Positions 10,182-21,325 of a stretch of 64,000 nucleotides of DNA are shown one piece after another. Source of the stretch: Chromohalobacter sp. 296-RDG (lineage in GTDB: Bacteria > Pseudomonadota > Gammaproteobacteria > Pseudomonadales > Halomonadaceae). Each line of letters opens with the position of its first letter. The stretch's first letter is position 1. The notes below the pieces were generated by a model. That model had not been told where the DNA came from and searched no databases. It saw only the letters and a list, made by a program, of their open reading frames with translations. The stretch is from contig NZ_JARANY010000002.1 in assembly GCF_029889885.1 (NCBI RefSeq), positions 1-64,000 of the forward strand. Reading direction: 5' to 3'. Made by a program: the position numbers and the translations under genes.

Positions 10182-11130
10182 TCAACCAATCCAGGTAGGC
10201 GGTGACGCCTTCGCGCACGGTCTTGAACTCCGCCGGGTAGCCCGCCTCACGCAGGCGTGAGATATCCGCTCGGGTGTAGCTCTGATAGCGTCCCTTGAGC
10301 TCCTCGGGGAAGGCGATGTAGTCGATCTTGCCGGTGGCGTAGTAATCGATCACCGTCTCGGCGATGGCCTTGAACGGTTCGGCACGGCCGGTGCCCAGAT
10401 TGAAGATGCCCGATACCTCGGGGTTGTCGAGGCACCACAAGTTGACGTCCACCACGTCGCCGACATAGATGAAGTCACGGCTTTGCATGCCGGCTTCATA
10501 GCCTTCCCAAGCACCGAACAGCTTGGGGTTCTCACCACGCTGCACCTGCGTGTGATGGTGATAGGCGACGCTGGCCATCTTGCCCTTGTGCTGCTCGCGC
10601 GGGCCATAGACGTTGAAGTAGCGGAAGCCCACCACCTGAGTCTCGAACTCCTCCCAGTGGACGCGTACGTACTGATCGAACAACAACTTGGAATAGCCGT
10701 AGACGTTGAGCGGCTTCTCATGCTCCGGTGCCTCCACGAACACCTCGCTACCGCCGTAGGTCGCCGCCGATGACGCATACAGAAAGGGAATGCGCTTGTG
10801 CTGGCAGAAGTGCAGCAGCACCTTGGAGTACTCGAAGTTGTTCTCGAGCATGAACTTGCCGTCCCACTCGGTGGTATCCGAGCAGGCCCCTTCGTGGAAG
10901 ATGGCCTCGATCGGCGGCAAGGCGCTCGGTTCGCCACGCAGTTCGGCCTTCACGCGCGCCAGGAAGTCATCCTTATCGAGATAGTCACCCAGCGTGCAGT
11001 CGGCGAGATTGACGAACTTGGTGCCGTCGGAGAGGTCGTCGACCACGAGCACATCCTCGTGGCCGCGTGCATTGAGAGCCTTCACTAGATTGGCGCCGAT
11101 GAAACCGGCACCGCCCGTCACTACAATCAT
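10174..11130 (-). CDS. hldD: ADP-glyceromanno-heptose 6-epimerase HldD
   Basis: Converts ADP-D-glycero-D-manno-heptose into the L-glycero form, the last step of the heptose donor pathway. It is a 318 aa extended SDR protein. The N-terminal [19 protein letters not shown] carries the GxxGxxG NADP-binding motif. [14 protein letters not shown] carries the YxxxK catalytic pair. [11 protein letters not shown] and [14 protein letters not shown] match HldD. The start at the MIVVTGG Met fits the family; a 12-residue extension is possible but unsupported. It precedes and overlaps waaF. Confidence 0.95.
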   Translation of the reverse strand: MIVVTGGAGFIGANLVKALNARGHEDVLVVDDLSDGTKFVNLADCTLGDYLDKDDFLARVKAELRGEPSALPPIEAIFHEGACSDTTEWDGKFMLENNFEYSKVLLHFCQHKRIPFLYASSAATYGGSEVFVEAPEHEKPLNVYGYSKLLFDQYVRVHWEEFETQVVGFRYFNVYGPREQHKGKMASVAYHHHTQVQRGENPKLFGAWEGYEAGMQSRDFIYVGDVVDVNLWCLDNPEVSGIFNLGTGRAEPFKAIAETVIDYYATGKIDYIAFPEELKGRYQSYTRADISRLREAGYPAEFKTVREGVTAYLDWLNG

Positions 11131-11256
11131 GTCGTCGATTCCTTCAAGTCGTGCACCCACGCGCAAGCGTGCTTTTCGTCACGGTGCCTATAACCGATTA
11201 ACCGCTAATTGTATACTTGGCAGTTCGTGAATTCATGGGCCAACGGTACTTCACCA

Positions 11257-12213
<957 letters not shown>

Positions 12214-12215
12214 GA

Positions 12216-14282
12216 ATGGCATCCAACACTCTACTGGTCGAACTCGGCGTCGAAGAGCTTCCGCCAGGCGCCATCGAATCCCTCGCCAATGCCCTGCGCG
12301 ATGGCATCGCAAATGGTCTTGCCGACGCTGAGATCCCTTTCGAGGCAGCTCACGCCTACGCCACGCCACGCCGCTTGGCGGTCAGCATCGAAGTACTCGG
12401 CGACAAGCAGCCGGATCGCGAGATCGAGCGTCGCGGCCCGGCCCTGGCCGCCGCCTTCAAGGACGGCGAGCCCACCAAGGCCGCCGAAGGCTTCGCGCGT
12501 TCTTGCGGCGTTGATGTCGCGGACCTGATCCATCTGGAGACCGACAAGGGTACCTGGCTTGGCTATCGCTATCAGGAACCGGGCGAAGCCACCACGGCGC
12601 TGCTGCCGGCCATACTCAGGCGTGCCGTCAACGCCCTGCCGGTGCCCAAGAATATGCGCTGGGGCGCCTCTCGGCTCGAGTTTTCGCGCCCCGTGCACTG
12701 GTTGGTCATGCTCTACGGTCAGGACGTGGTACCCACCGAAGTGCTCGGCCTCGAAGCCGGCCGTACCACCCGAGGGCATCGCTTCCATGCCCCACAGGCC
12801 ATCGAGTTGGCGCACGCTGACGACTATCTGAGCGTGCTCGAAGATGCCTTCGTACTGGCCGATAACGACCGCCGACGTGAGCGCATCCGCGAACAGGTGC
12901 TGGCCGAAGCCGAGGTCAACGACGCCACGGCAGTCATCTATGACGACCTCCTCGACGAAGTCAACGGTCTGGTCGAATGGCCGGTGGCGCTGACCGGCCG
13001 CTTCGACGAGCGTTTCCTCGAAGTGCCCGCCGAATGCTTGATCTCGTCGATGAAGGCCAATCAGAAGTACTTCCACCTGCTCGACGCCGAGGGACAGCTC
13101 AAGCCTGCCTTCATCACCGTCTCCAACATCGAGAGCCGCGACCCGCAGCAGGTCATCGAGGGCAACGAAAAAGTCATCCGCCCGCGTCTGGCCGATGCCG
13201 CTTTCTTCTACGATACCGACCGCAAGCAGACATTGGCCTCGCGCCGCGACGCACTGGATAACGTGGTCTTCCAGAAGTCATTGGGCACGCTGGGTGACAA
13301 GGCGCAACGCATGGAGACCATCGGCGCGTTCATCGCCGGTCGGGTCGATGGCAACGTCGATCATGCCCAACGTGCCGCACAGCTCGCCAAGTGCGATCTG
13401 GTCACGGAGATGGTGCTGGAATTCCCCGAGCTCCAGGGCATTATGGGCACCTACTACGCCCGCCAGGACGGTGAGCCGGAAGAGGTCGCGCAGGCACTTC
13501 ACGAGCAGTACCTACCGCGTTTCGCCAGCGACGACGTTCCCAAGACGCATACCGGCTTGGCCCTGGCATTGGCTGACCGCCTGGATACGCTGACCGGCAT
13601 CTTCGGTATCGGCCAGCGCCCCACAGGCACCAAGGATCCTTTTGCCCTGCGCCGCGCCGCCATCGGTGTTCTCAACATCTTGATCAAGGGTGAGCTCGAT
13701 CTCGACCTGCGCGAACTGCTCGAACTCGCCGCTGCTCAGCATGACGAACTACCCAAGCCTGATGGCCTGATCGATACCGTACTCGATTACATGCTCGACC
13801 GCTTCCGCGCCTGGACGCAGGACGAAGGCATTCCCGTCGAGGTCTATCTCGCGGTGCGCTCTCGCCCGGTCACGCGTCCGCTCGATTTCGCACGCCGGGT
13901 TCGGGCCGTGCATGCCTTCAGTCATCGTGAAGAAGCAGCAGCGCTGGCGGCGGCCAATAAGCGTGTCTCGAACATCCTCGCCAAGCAGCAACATGACGGC
14001 TCGACCACCGTTGATGCCTCTCTGCTGCAAGCCGAAGCCGAGACGACGCTGAGCGAAGCGCTCGAACAATGCCATCAGGCGGTACGTCCGCTACTCGGTG
14101 CCGCTCGCTACAGCGAGGCGCTGGATGTGCTGGCTAAGCTTCGCAGCCCCGTCGATGCCTTCTTCGATGACGTCATGGTCATGGCGGAGGATGACGCCGT
14201 ACGCCGCAACCGCCTTGCTTTGCTGGCCAGCCTCCAGGCCCTATTCCTGGAAGTCGCGGATATCGCCCAGCTACAGCAATAA
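12216..14282 (+). CDS. glyS: Glycyl-tRNA synthetase beta subunit
   Basis: Beta subunit of the heterotetrameric glycyl-tRNA synthetase, needed for tRNA binding and activity. The 688 aa length matches E. coli (689). It opens with LLVELGVEELPPGAI and contains YATPRRLAV, MRWGASRLEFSRPVHWLV and FDEVMVMAEDD-like residues near the C-terminus (FDDVMVMAED). The ribosome-binding site GGGAG lies at the end of glyQ, with 2 bp between the genes. A strong hairpin terminator follows 24 bp after the stop. Confidence 0.96.
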   Translation: MASNTLLVELGVEELPPGAIESLANALRDGIANGLADAEIPFEAAHAYATPRRLAVSIEVLGDKQPDREIERRGPALAAAFKDGEPTKAAEGFARSCGVDVADLIHLETDKGTWLGYRYQEPGEATTALLPAILRRAVNALPVPKNMRWGASRLEFSRPVHWLVMLYGQDVVPTEVLGLEAGRTTRGHRFHAPQAIELAHADDYLSVLEDAFVLADNDRRRERIREQVLAEAEVNDATAVIYDDLLDEVNGLVEWPVALTGRFDERFLEVPAECLISSMKANQKYFHLLDAEGQLKPAFITVSNIESRDPQQVIEGNEKVIRPRLADAAFFYDTDRKQTLASRRDALDNVVFQKSLGTLGDKAQRMETIGAFIAGRVDGNVDHAQRAAQLAKCDLVTEMVLEFPELQGIMGTYYARQDGEPEEVAQALHEQYLPRFASDDVPKTHTGLALALADRLDTLTGIFGIGQRPTGTKDPFALRRAAIGVLNILIKGELDLDLRELLELAAAQHDELPKPDGLIDTVLDYMLDRFRAWTQDEGIPVEVYLAVRSRPVTRPLDFARRVRAVHAFSHREEAAALAAANKRVSNILAKQQHDGSTTVDASLLQAEAETTLSEALEQCHQAVRPLLGAARYSEALDVLAKLRSPVDAFFDDVMVMAEDDAVRRNRLALLASLQALFLEVADIAQLQQ

Positions 14283-14305
14283 ACACGCACGCGTTGCAGT
14301 TCAAA

Positions 14306-14335
14306 GGGTGACCCCACTGGGGCCACCCTTTTTTT
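14306..14335 (+). terminator. Rho-independent terminator of glyQS
   Basis: GGGTGACCCC, loop ACT, GGGGCCACCC, then seven T. The stem has one A/C mismatch. It sits directly after glyS, and the T-run is immediately followed by, and shares its last T with, the first parS site. Confidence 0.9.
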
Positions 14336-14350
14336 GTTTCACGTGGAACA
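14335..14350. other. parS site 1
   Basis: TGTTTCACGTGGAACA matches the conserved ParB-binding palindrome TGTTNCACGTGNAACA. It abuts the glyS terminator. Confidence 0.9.
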
Positions 14351-14412
14351 TCGTGCCTACCGGCATTTTATCTTCCTCGCCGGATCGACTCCCCTTGGGC
14401 AACAATTGGATT

Positions 14413-14428
14413 TGTTTCACGTGAAACA
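14413..14428. other. parS site 2
   Basis: TGTTTCACGTGAAACA, a perfect 16-bp palindrome and canonical parS, in the glyS-lysR intergenic region. Confidence 0.92.
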
Positions 14429-14462
14429 TGGCGCTCCAGGTTTAGCGCCGAGAATATGCCTC

Positions 14463-14504
14463 TTCTCTCTTCTCTCTTCTCTCTTCTCTCTTCTCTCTTC
14501 TCTC
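14463..14504 (+). repeat. Heptanucleotide tandem repeat, 6 x TTCTCTC
   Basis: Six perfect head-to-tail copies of TTCTCTC, a pyrimidine-only tract, between parS sites 2 and 3 in non-coding DNA. The 7-bp unit suggests slippage-driven copy-number variation. No gene covers it. Confidence 0.93.
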
Positions 14505-14508
14505 TTCC

Positions 14509-14550
14509 GCTCGTAGCTCGTAGCTCGTAGCTCGTAGCTCGTAGCTCGAC
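14509..14550 (+). repeat. Heptanucleotide tandem repeat, 5 x GCTCGTA plus a degenerate copy
   Basis: Five perfect copies of GCTCGTA followed by GCTCGAC, starting 4 bp after the TTCTCTC array and ending 3 bp before parS site 3. It has the same 7-bp period but an unrelated sequence. Each copy junction creates an AGCT palindrome. The two arrays together form an 88 bp block with a 7-bp period. Confidence 0.93.
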
Positions 14551-14553
14551 GAT

Positions 14554-14569
14554 TGTTCCACGTGAAACA
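14554..14569. other. parS site 3
   Basis: TGTTCCACGTGAAACA, the canonical parS form. It directly follows the tandem repeats. Confidence 0.92.
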
Positions 14570-14616
14570 ATCTCACAGGAACATCGCGCCGGTTGCAGTC
14601 GTTCCGTGCTCTCTGC

Positions 14617-15528
14617 CTATCCTCGCCTGCCTTCCCCGTCGGCCTCACGGAACCACTGCTTGAGCCAAGCCACCAGGGCCTCCAGCCGCTGGGGACGATA
14701 ACGGTCCCGTGCCATCAGCGCATGCATCCCCGAGGACAGCGGCATGAAGTCATCCAGCACGCTTTCCAGCGTGCCCTCCGCCAGCGCCTCGCGGATATCG
14801 CCAGACGACTTGAGGATCACCCCCGCCCCCTCCATCGCCCAGCGTCTCAGCAGCGCGCCGGAGTTGGAACGCAGCAAGCCGCTCACCGGCACGCTCAGGG
14901 CTCGGCCGCCTTCCTGAAACCGCCAGGGGAGCTGCGGCTCGCCGTCCCGCGTCAGCACCAGGCAGTCGTGTTCAAGCAGGTCCCGGGGGTGCGCCGGGCG
15001 TCCGCGGCGCCCCCAGTAGTCCGGGGAGGCGACCACTCGTCGCTCATCATCGCCGAGCGGCACGCCGATCAGGGCGCTATCAGGTAGCGGGCCGACCCGG
15101 ATCGCCAAGTCGATGCCCCGCCCCACCCCTCGCGACAGGCCGTCGCTAAGATGCAGTTCGAGCGACACTCGCGGATGTCGGCGCTGGAAGGCCAGAAGCG
15201 CCGGCCCGATGCGACGCTCGCCGAGATCGTGGGGCGCCGTCACCACGATCTCGCCCGACAGCGCCGCCTGGCGGCGATGCATGCGATCCTCGGCCTGCTC
15301 CATCGCCGCGACGGCCTCGCGGCAGCCCTGCAGGAAGGCCGCGCCTTCTTCGGTCAGCGACAGCACCCGGGTGGTGCGGTTGAGCAGAGTCACCCCGAGG
15401 CGCTGCTCGAGCCGCTTGAGCCGGTGGCTGGCCGACGACAGGGCCATGCCCTGCTGATGGGCAGCCGCCGACAGGCTGCCGGACTCGACGGTGGCGATGA
15501 AGAGCCGGAAGGTAAGCAGTTCGTCCAT
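14617..15528 (-). CDS. LysR-family transcriptional regulator
   Basis: A 303 aa LysR-type regulator. The N-terminal winged helix-turn-helix is at about residues 3-60 (FIATVESGSLSAAAHQQGM, SSASHRLKRLEQRLG), followed by LLNRTTRVLSLTEEG. The rest is a periplasmic-binding-protein-like effector domain. It is of the CrgA/DsdC-like group in which SDR or quinone reductase genes are common targets. It is divergent from the SDR gene at 15758 across a 229 bp spacer, so regulation of that gene is a reasonable inference. The pair interrupts the usual glyS-gmhB neighbourhood and looks like an insertion. Confidence 0.9.
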   Translation of the reverse strand: MDELLTFRLFIATVESGSLSAAAHQQGMALSSASHRLKRLEQRLGVTLLNRTTRVLSLTEEGAAFLQGCREAVAAMEQAEDRMHRRQAALSGEIVVTAPHDLGERRIGPALLAFQRRHPRVSLELHLSDGLSRGVGRGIDLAIRVGPLPDSALIGVPLGDDERRVVASPDYWGRRGRPAHPRDLLEHDCLVLTRDGEPQLPWRFQEGGRALSVPVSGLLRSNSGALLRRWAMEGAGVILKSSGDIREALAEGTLESVLDDFMPLSSGMHALMARDRYRPQRLEALVAWLKQWFREADGEGRRG

Positions 15529-15629
15529 TCTTCGCCTATTTCGAAGAGTGATTTCGTCATGCGAGTGTATATTGAACAGCCGCCACCGGCGAAGATGAGC
15601 GTAGACTCATCGTCAAAGGAGGCAAACAG

Positions 15630-15700
15630 ATGCAACACTTCGCCAATCAGACCCTCTCATCGTGGGCGGCGGCCGCCGCATCGCCCTGAGCGATACATGA
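15630..15700 (+). pseudogene. Possible remnant of an SDR gene 5' end
   Basis: An AAAGGAGG ribosome-binding site precedes an ATG that opens MQHFANQTL. Removing an apparent extra TC at about 15655 lets the frame continue as LIVGGGRRIALSDT, which resembles the NAD(P)-binding start of a short-chain dehydrogenase before a stop. This looks like the decayed 5' end of a gene formerly divergent from the LysR gene. The stretch is short, so a chance match cannot be excluded. Confidence 0.35.
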
Positions 15701-15757
15701 CCCGCCCATGGCACACAACCCGCTGATCGCCATTCTGCTACATGACATGGAGGCTCC

Positions 15758-16810
15758 ATGAGCCAGCCCATCAAGGCCCTGATCGCCGGTGCCAGCGGCA
15801 TCATCGGCCACGGCGTGCACCGCGCCCTCGACGCCTCGGACAACACGGTCCGGAGCCTGGCACGCCATCCGATCGAAGGTATGGAGACGCTGTGCGTCGA
15901 CCTGACCGATCCCGAGACCACGCACCGGGTAGTGGCCGAACAGGCCGCCGACACGACGCATCTGTTCTACGCGGCCCTGTCTCCGGACGACGACCTCGCC
16001 GTGGAGGCCGAGCGCAACGCGGCGATGCTCGAGAATTTGCTGGACGCCCTCGAGGCCGCCGGCGCGCCGCTGACCCGCGTGGTCATCTACCAAGGCTTCA
16101 AAATCTACGGCATCCACCTGGGCGCCAAGGTGCCGACACCCGCCCGGGAAGACGATCCCAGTCACCTGCCACCCAACCTCTATCAGGCGCAGGAGGCCAT
16201 CCTCACCGAACGTGCCCGGAAGGCCGACTGGGATCACGTCGTCCTGCGCCCGGACCTGATGATCGACGGCAACGTGCACGGCAACCCCATGAACATCGCG
16301 GTGGTCATCGGCGTCTTCGCCGCCCTGTCTCGCGAGCTGGGTGTGCCGATGCGCTATCCCGGCACCGAGGCCGCCTATCGCGTGTTGATGCAGTTCACCG
16401 ACGCCGACCTGCTTGGCGATGTCAGCGCCTGGGCGGCGACTACCGAGGGCATCGCCGGCGAAGCCTTCAACATCACCAACGGCGACGTCTTCCGTTGGGA
16501 ACGTCTGTGGCCGGAGGCCGCCGCCCACCTGGGCCTCGACAGCGCCTCGCCGGTGCCAATCCCTATGGCCCAGCACATGGCCGACAAGCAGGCGGTGTGG
16601 GAGCGCATCGCCCACCGCCACGGCCTGGTGGAGGATCGTCTCGACCGGCTGGTGGGCTGGGGCTTCGGTGACTTCATTTTCCGCACCGAAACCGACGTCA
16701 TCTCCGACGTCAACAAGATCTATCGCTACGGCTTCACGCCGCGCTGCGACTCCCGGGAGCGGCTGCTGCATGCCCTGGATCGGCTGCGCGAGCGGCGGGT
16801 GATTCCCTGA
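15758..16810 (+). CDS. SDR-family NAD(P)-dependent oxidoreductase, PRISE-like
   Basis: A 350 aa extended short-chain dehydrogenase. The N-terminal ALIAGASGIIGHGVHRAL is the Rossmann dinucleotide-binding motif. The middle (LTRVVIYQGFKIYGIHLGA) and the C-terminal part (GEAFNITNGDVFRWERLW) resemble the PRISE group (progesterone 5-beta-reductase/iridoid-synthase-like), often annotated as NAD-dependent epimerase. The catalytic Tyr is probably in the FKIYG segment. The substrate is unknown. GGAGG lies 5 nt before the ATG. It is divergent from a LysR regulator. It is absent from the standard glyS-gmhB-gyrB order, suggesting acquisition. Confidence 0.85.
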   Translation: MSQPIKALIAGASGIIGHGVHRALDASDNTVRSLARHPIEGMETLCVDLTDPETTHRVVAEQAADTTHLFYAALSPDDDLAVEAERNAAMLENLLDALEAAGAPLTRVVIYQGFKIYGIHLGAKVPTPAREDDPSHLPPNLYQAQEAILTERARKADWDHVVLRPDLMIDGNVHGNPMNIAVVIGVFAALSRELGVPMRYPGTEAAYRVLMQFTDADLLGDVSAWAATTEGIAGEAFNITNGDVFRWERLWPEAAAHLGLDSASPVPIPMAQHMADKQAVWERIAHRHGLVEDRLDRLVGWGFGDFIFRTETDVISDVNKIYRYGFTPRCDSRERLLHALDRLRERRVIP

Positions 16811-16854
16811 CGCCTCGCCGGGCCCCTCGCCCGCCGCATGGCGAATCGACGACA

Positions 16855-16870
16855 TGTTCCACGTGAAACA
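16855..16870. other. parS site 4
   Basis: TGTTCCACGTGAAACA, canonical parS, between the SDR gene and gmhB. Confidence 0.92.
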
Positions 16871-16929
16871 CGGGGCCGGATCTAACGTCCGGCCTCGCTC
16901 GCATCATGCCTCCCCTGCTTGGCAACGGA

Positions 16930-16945
16930 TGTTCCACATGAAACA
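16930..16945. other. parS-like site 5 (CACATG variant)
   Basis: TGTTCCACATGAAACA differs from canonical parS by one base in the central CACGTG, breaking the palindrome. It lies 75 bp from site 4 and 31 bp before the gmhB start. Binding may be weakened. Confidence 0.6.
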
Positions 16946-16976
16946 CTACCGCTCCCGACCTATACCGGAGCGCGCC

Positions 16977-17525
16977 ATGACGCCCGCCGTGACGCTCGTC
17001 ATCCTCGATCGCGATGGCGTAATCAATCAGGACTCCGACGACTACGTGAAGTCGCTCGACGAGTTCCTCCCCTACCCTCAAGCCATCGAGGCCATTGCAC
17101 GTCTGTCGCAAGCCGGCTGGACAGTGGCGGTAGCCACCAATCAATCGGGTATCGCACGTGGTTATTTCGATGTAGCCACCCTCGAGGCGATGCATGCCAA
17201 GATGCAAGAGCTGGTGAACGCCGCAGGCGGGAAAATCGATCACATCGCCTATTGCCCGCATGGGCCCGATGACGGCTGCTCTTGCCGCAAGCCCCTGCCA
17301 GGACTTCTAAACGGCATCCGCGACGTACTGAAGTTGGAAACACTTGAGGGTGCCTGGATGGTGGGCGATAGCCTACGCGATCTACAGGCCGGCGATGCTG
17401 CGGGATGCCAAAGCTCGCTGGTACGCACGGGGAAGGGAGCACGCACCGAGCAGAAGGGTGAAGGGCTCGATCATGCACGTGTTTTCGATGACCTTGCCGC
17501 CTTCACCGACTGGCTTCTCTGCTGA
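16977..17525 (+). CDS. gmhB: D-glycero-beta-D-manno-heptose 1,7-bisphosphate 7-phosphatase GmhB
   Basis: Removes the 7-phosphate of heptose bisphosphate between the two HldE steps. The 182 aa HAD-superfamily protein has the nucleophile motif VILDRDGVIN at about residues 7-16, ATNQSGIARG (motif II), the zinc-binding cluster CPHGPDDGCSCRKP at about 98-111, and MVGDSLRDLQAG (motif IV). The start MTPAVTLVILDRDG has GGAG 7 nt upstream. A longer in-frame start at 16854 would only translate the parS sites and was rejected. Its position next to gyrB is as in Pseudomonas. Confidence 0.95.
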   Translation: MTPAVTLVILDRDGVINQDSDDYVKSLDEFLPYPQAIEAIARLSQAGWTVAVATNQSGIARGYFDVATLEAMHAKMQELVNAAGGKIDHIAYCPHGPDDGCSCRKPLPGLLNGIRDVLKLETLEGAWMVGDSLRDLQAGDAAGCQSSLVRTGKGARTEQKGEGLDHARVFDDLAAFTDWLLC

Positions 17526-17586
17526 GAAAAAATCGGCTTCTTGCCGCTTACCCTGAGCGCGTCGGCATAAATGCCCGCCGCCCCAC

Positions 17587-17620
17587 AAAAAAGCTGGCAA
17601 CGTCGCTTGACGTTGCCAGC
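17587..17620 (-). terminator. Rho-independent terminator downstream of gyrB
   Basis: A 12-bp perfect stem, GCTGGCAACGTC with a 4-nt loop and GACGTTGCCAGC. Read on the minus strand it is followed by six T, so it terminates the leftward dnaA-dnaN-recF-gyrB genes. It could also stop gmhB transcription. Confidence 0.9.
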
Positions 17621-17665
17621 CTCTCGTACACCTGCTCATCGAGTGCAAGGACGCTTCATCATGAA

Positions 17666-17681
17666 TGTTCCACGTGAAACA
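17666..17681. other. parS site 6
   Basis: TGTTCCACGTGAAACA, canonical, 21 bp beyond the gyrB stop codon. Confidence 0.92.
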
Positions 17682-17701
17682 TCGCCTACCCGGTATTTCC
17701 G

Positions 17702-20122
<2,421 letters not shown>

Positions 20123-20138
20123 CTACTCCGTCGTGAAG

Positions 20139-21224
20139 TCATTCCGTGAGCAGTCGCCCGTGTTCCACGTGAAACATCGCGACATCCGTTTCCGACTGCC
20201 ATGCATTCTCGAGCGCACTGCGCTCGACTCCGGTAATAAAGACCTGGCAGTGCAAGCGCGCCAGCCAATGACAAAAGATCTGCCGATGCGAAACATCAAG
20301 CTCGGCAGCCAGGTCATCGATCAGGTAAACGCAGGTACGCCCCGTCAGTTCCTCCAGCAAGCGCCCTTGGGCTAATTTCAGCGCACTCACTACCAACTTT
20401 TGCTGCCCGCGCGATAGTTCTTCCACTGCAGCGCGCTTGCCAATACGCAAACGCAAGTCGGCACGTTGTGGCCCCTGCTGGGTAAAGCCCATTTGCCGAT
20501 CGGTATCCCGACCGTTTTCGAGCACGTCCAGCAACCCACGTTGTTTATCCCATCCGCGGTAATAGCGAAGAGATAAACCGGAAAGCGGCAACAACTCATG
20601 CAATGTCGCTTCGAATGTCTTGGCGAATTGCGCCATGTAGTCGCTGCGCAAGAGGTCGAGTTGTTCACTCCAATGCGCCAACTCTTGCTCCCAGACACGC
20701 ATCGATCGTAAGTCGATTCTATCATGTCTGAGCAGGGCATTCCGATGTTTCAGGGCGCGTCTTACCCGCCGCCATGCTTCGAAGAACTCATGTTTCACGT
20801 GAAACACACCCCAATCCAGAAACTCACGCCGAGCCGCAGGCGCACCCTCCAACAGGCGAAATGCATCGGGGTTGATCAGTTGCAAGGGAAGCGTTTCCGC
20901 CAAGCGCGCCACGCGAATACCGCGCTCGCCATCGAGACGAATTTCCAACTCGGCGGCATCGCGTGCTCGACGAACGCCCAACGACACCGGCGGATCACCC
21001 GCCAGGCGACCATGCAAGGTGACGGCATCGGCGTCGTGGGTGATCGCGTGCTTGAGCTTCTGGGTGCGGAACGAGCGCGCCATCCCCAGCATGTGTACGC
21101 CTTCCAACAAACTGGTCTTGCCACTGCCATTGGCACCGGTCACCAGATTGATCCCCGGCGCGGGGCGCATATCGAGTGCTGCCAGGTTACGCAAACCTAG
21201 GAAATTGAGGCGTTCGAGGGGCAT
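20139..21224 (-). CDS. recF: DNA replication and repair protein RecF (contains two parS sites)
   Basis: Loads RecA at single-strand gaps; an SMC-like ATPase. In its 361 aa are Walker A GANGSGKTSLLEG at about residues 31-43, the signature LSRGQQKLVVSALKLAQ at about 278-294 and Walker B VYLIDDLAAELD. Two ParB-binding sites are embedded in the coding sequence: site 8 encodes VFHVKH at about residue 140 and site 7 encodes MFHVEH close to the C-terminus. The protein is otherwise normal. It lies between dnaN and gyrB on the same strand, 19 bp from gyrB. Confidence 0.97.
   Translation of the reverse strand: MPLERLNFLGLRNLAALDMRPAPGINLVTGANGSGKTSLLEGVHMLGMARSFRTQKLKHAITHDADAVTLHGRLAGDPPVSLGVRRARDAAELEIRLDGERGIRVARLAETLPLQLINPDAFRLLEGAPAARREFLDWGVFHVKHEFFEAWRRVRRALKHRNALLRHDRIDLRSMRVWEQELAHWSEQLDLLRSDYMAQFAKTFEATLHELLPLSGLSLRYYRGWDKQRGLLDVLENGRDTDRQMGFTQQGPQRADLRLRIGKRAAVEELSRGQQKLVVSALKLAQGRLLEELTGRTCVYLIDDLAAELDVSHRQIFCHWLARLHCQVFITGVERSALENAWQSETDVAMFHVEHGRLLTE
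20161..20176. other. parS site 7 (inside recF)
   Basis: TGTTCCACGTGAAACA, canonical, within the last codons of recF, where it encodes MFHVEH on the coding strand. Confidence 0.92.
20791..20806. other. parS site 8 (inside recF)
   Basis: TGTTTCACGTGAAACA, a perfect palindrome inside recF encoding VFHVKH. It is the parS copy closest to oriC, about 3.2 kb away. Confidence 0.92.
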
Positions 21225-21325
21225 AAGGGGATCGGAGGCAGCATGCCATCTCGGACGCGGTTAGCAATGCCGGCGTGAACCGACCGCGCCCGAGACGTAC
21301 TTGAGTGAAAGAGCAGCGCAGGCGA

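Noticed and set aside
14463-14550. CRISPR-like array
   Set aside because: The units are 7 bp, directly adjacent and without spacers, so they are simple tandem repeats.
14442-14648. Minus-strand open frame covering the heptanucleotide repeats
   Set aside because: Its protein is only a translation of the repeats (ELRATSY and EERREKR units) plus a parS; no start context or family match.
16854-16976. Longer start for gmhB
   Set aside because: The 41 extra residues merely translate two parS sites; the ATG at 16977 has a ribosome-binding site and fits the family length.
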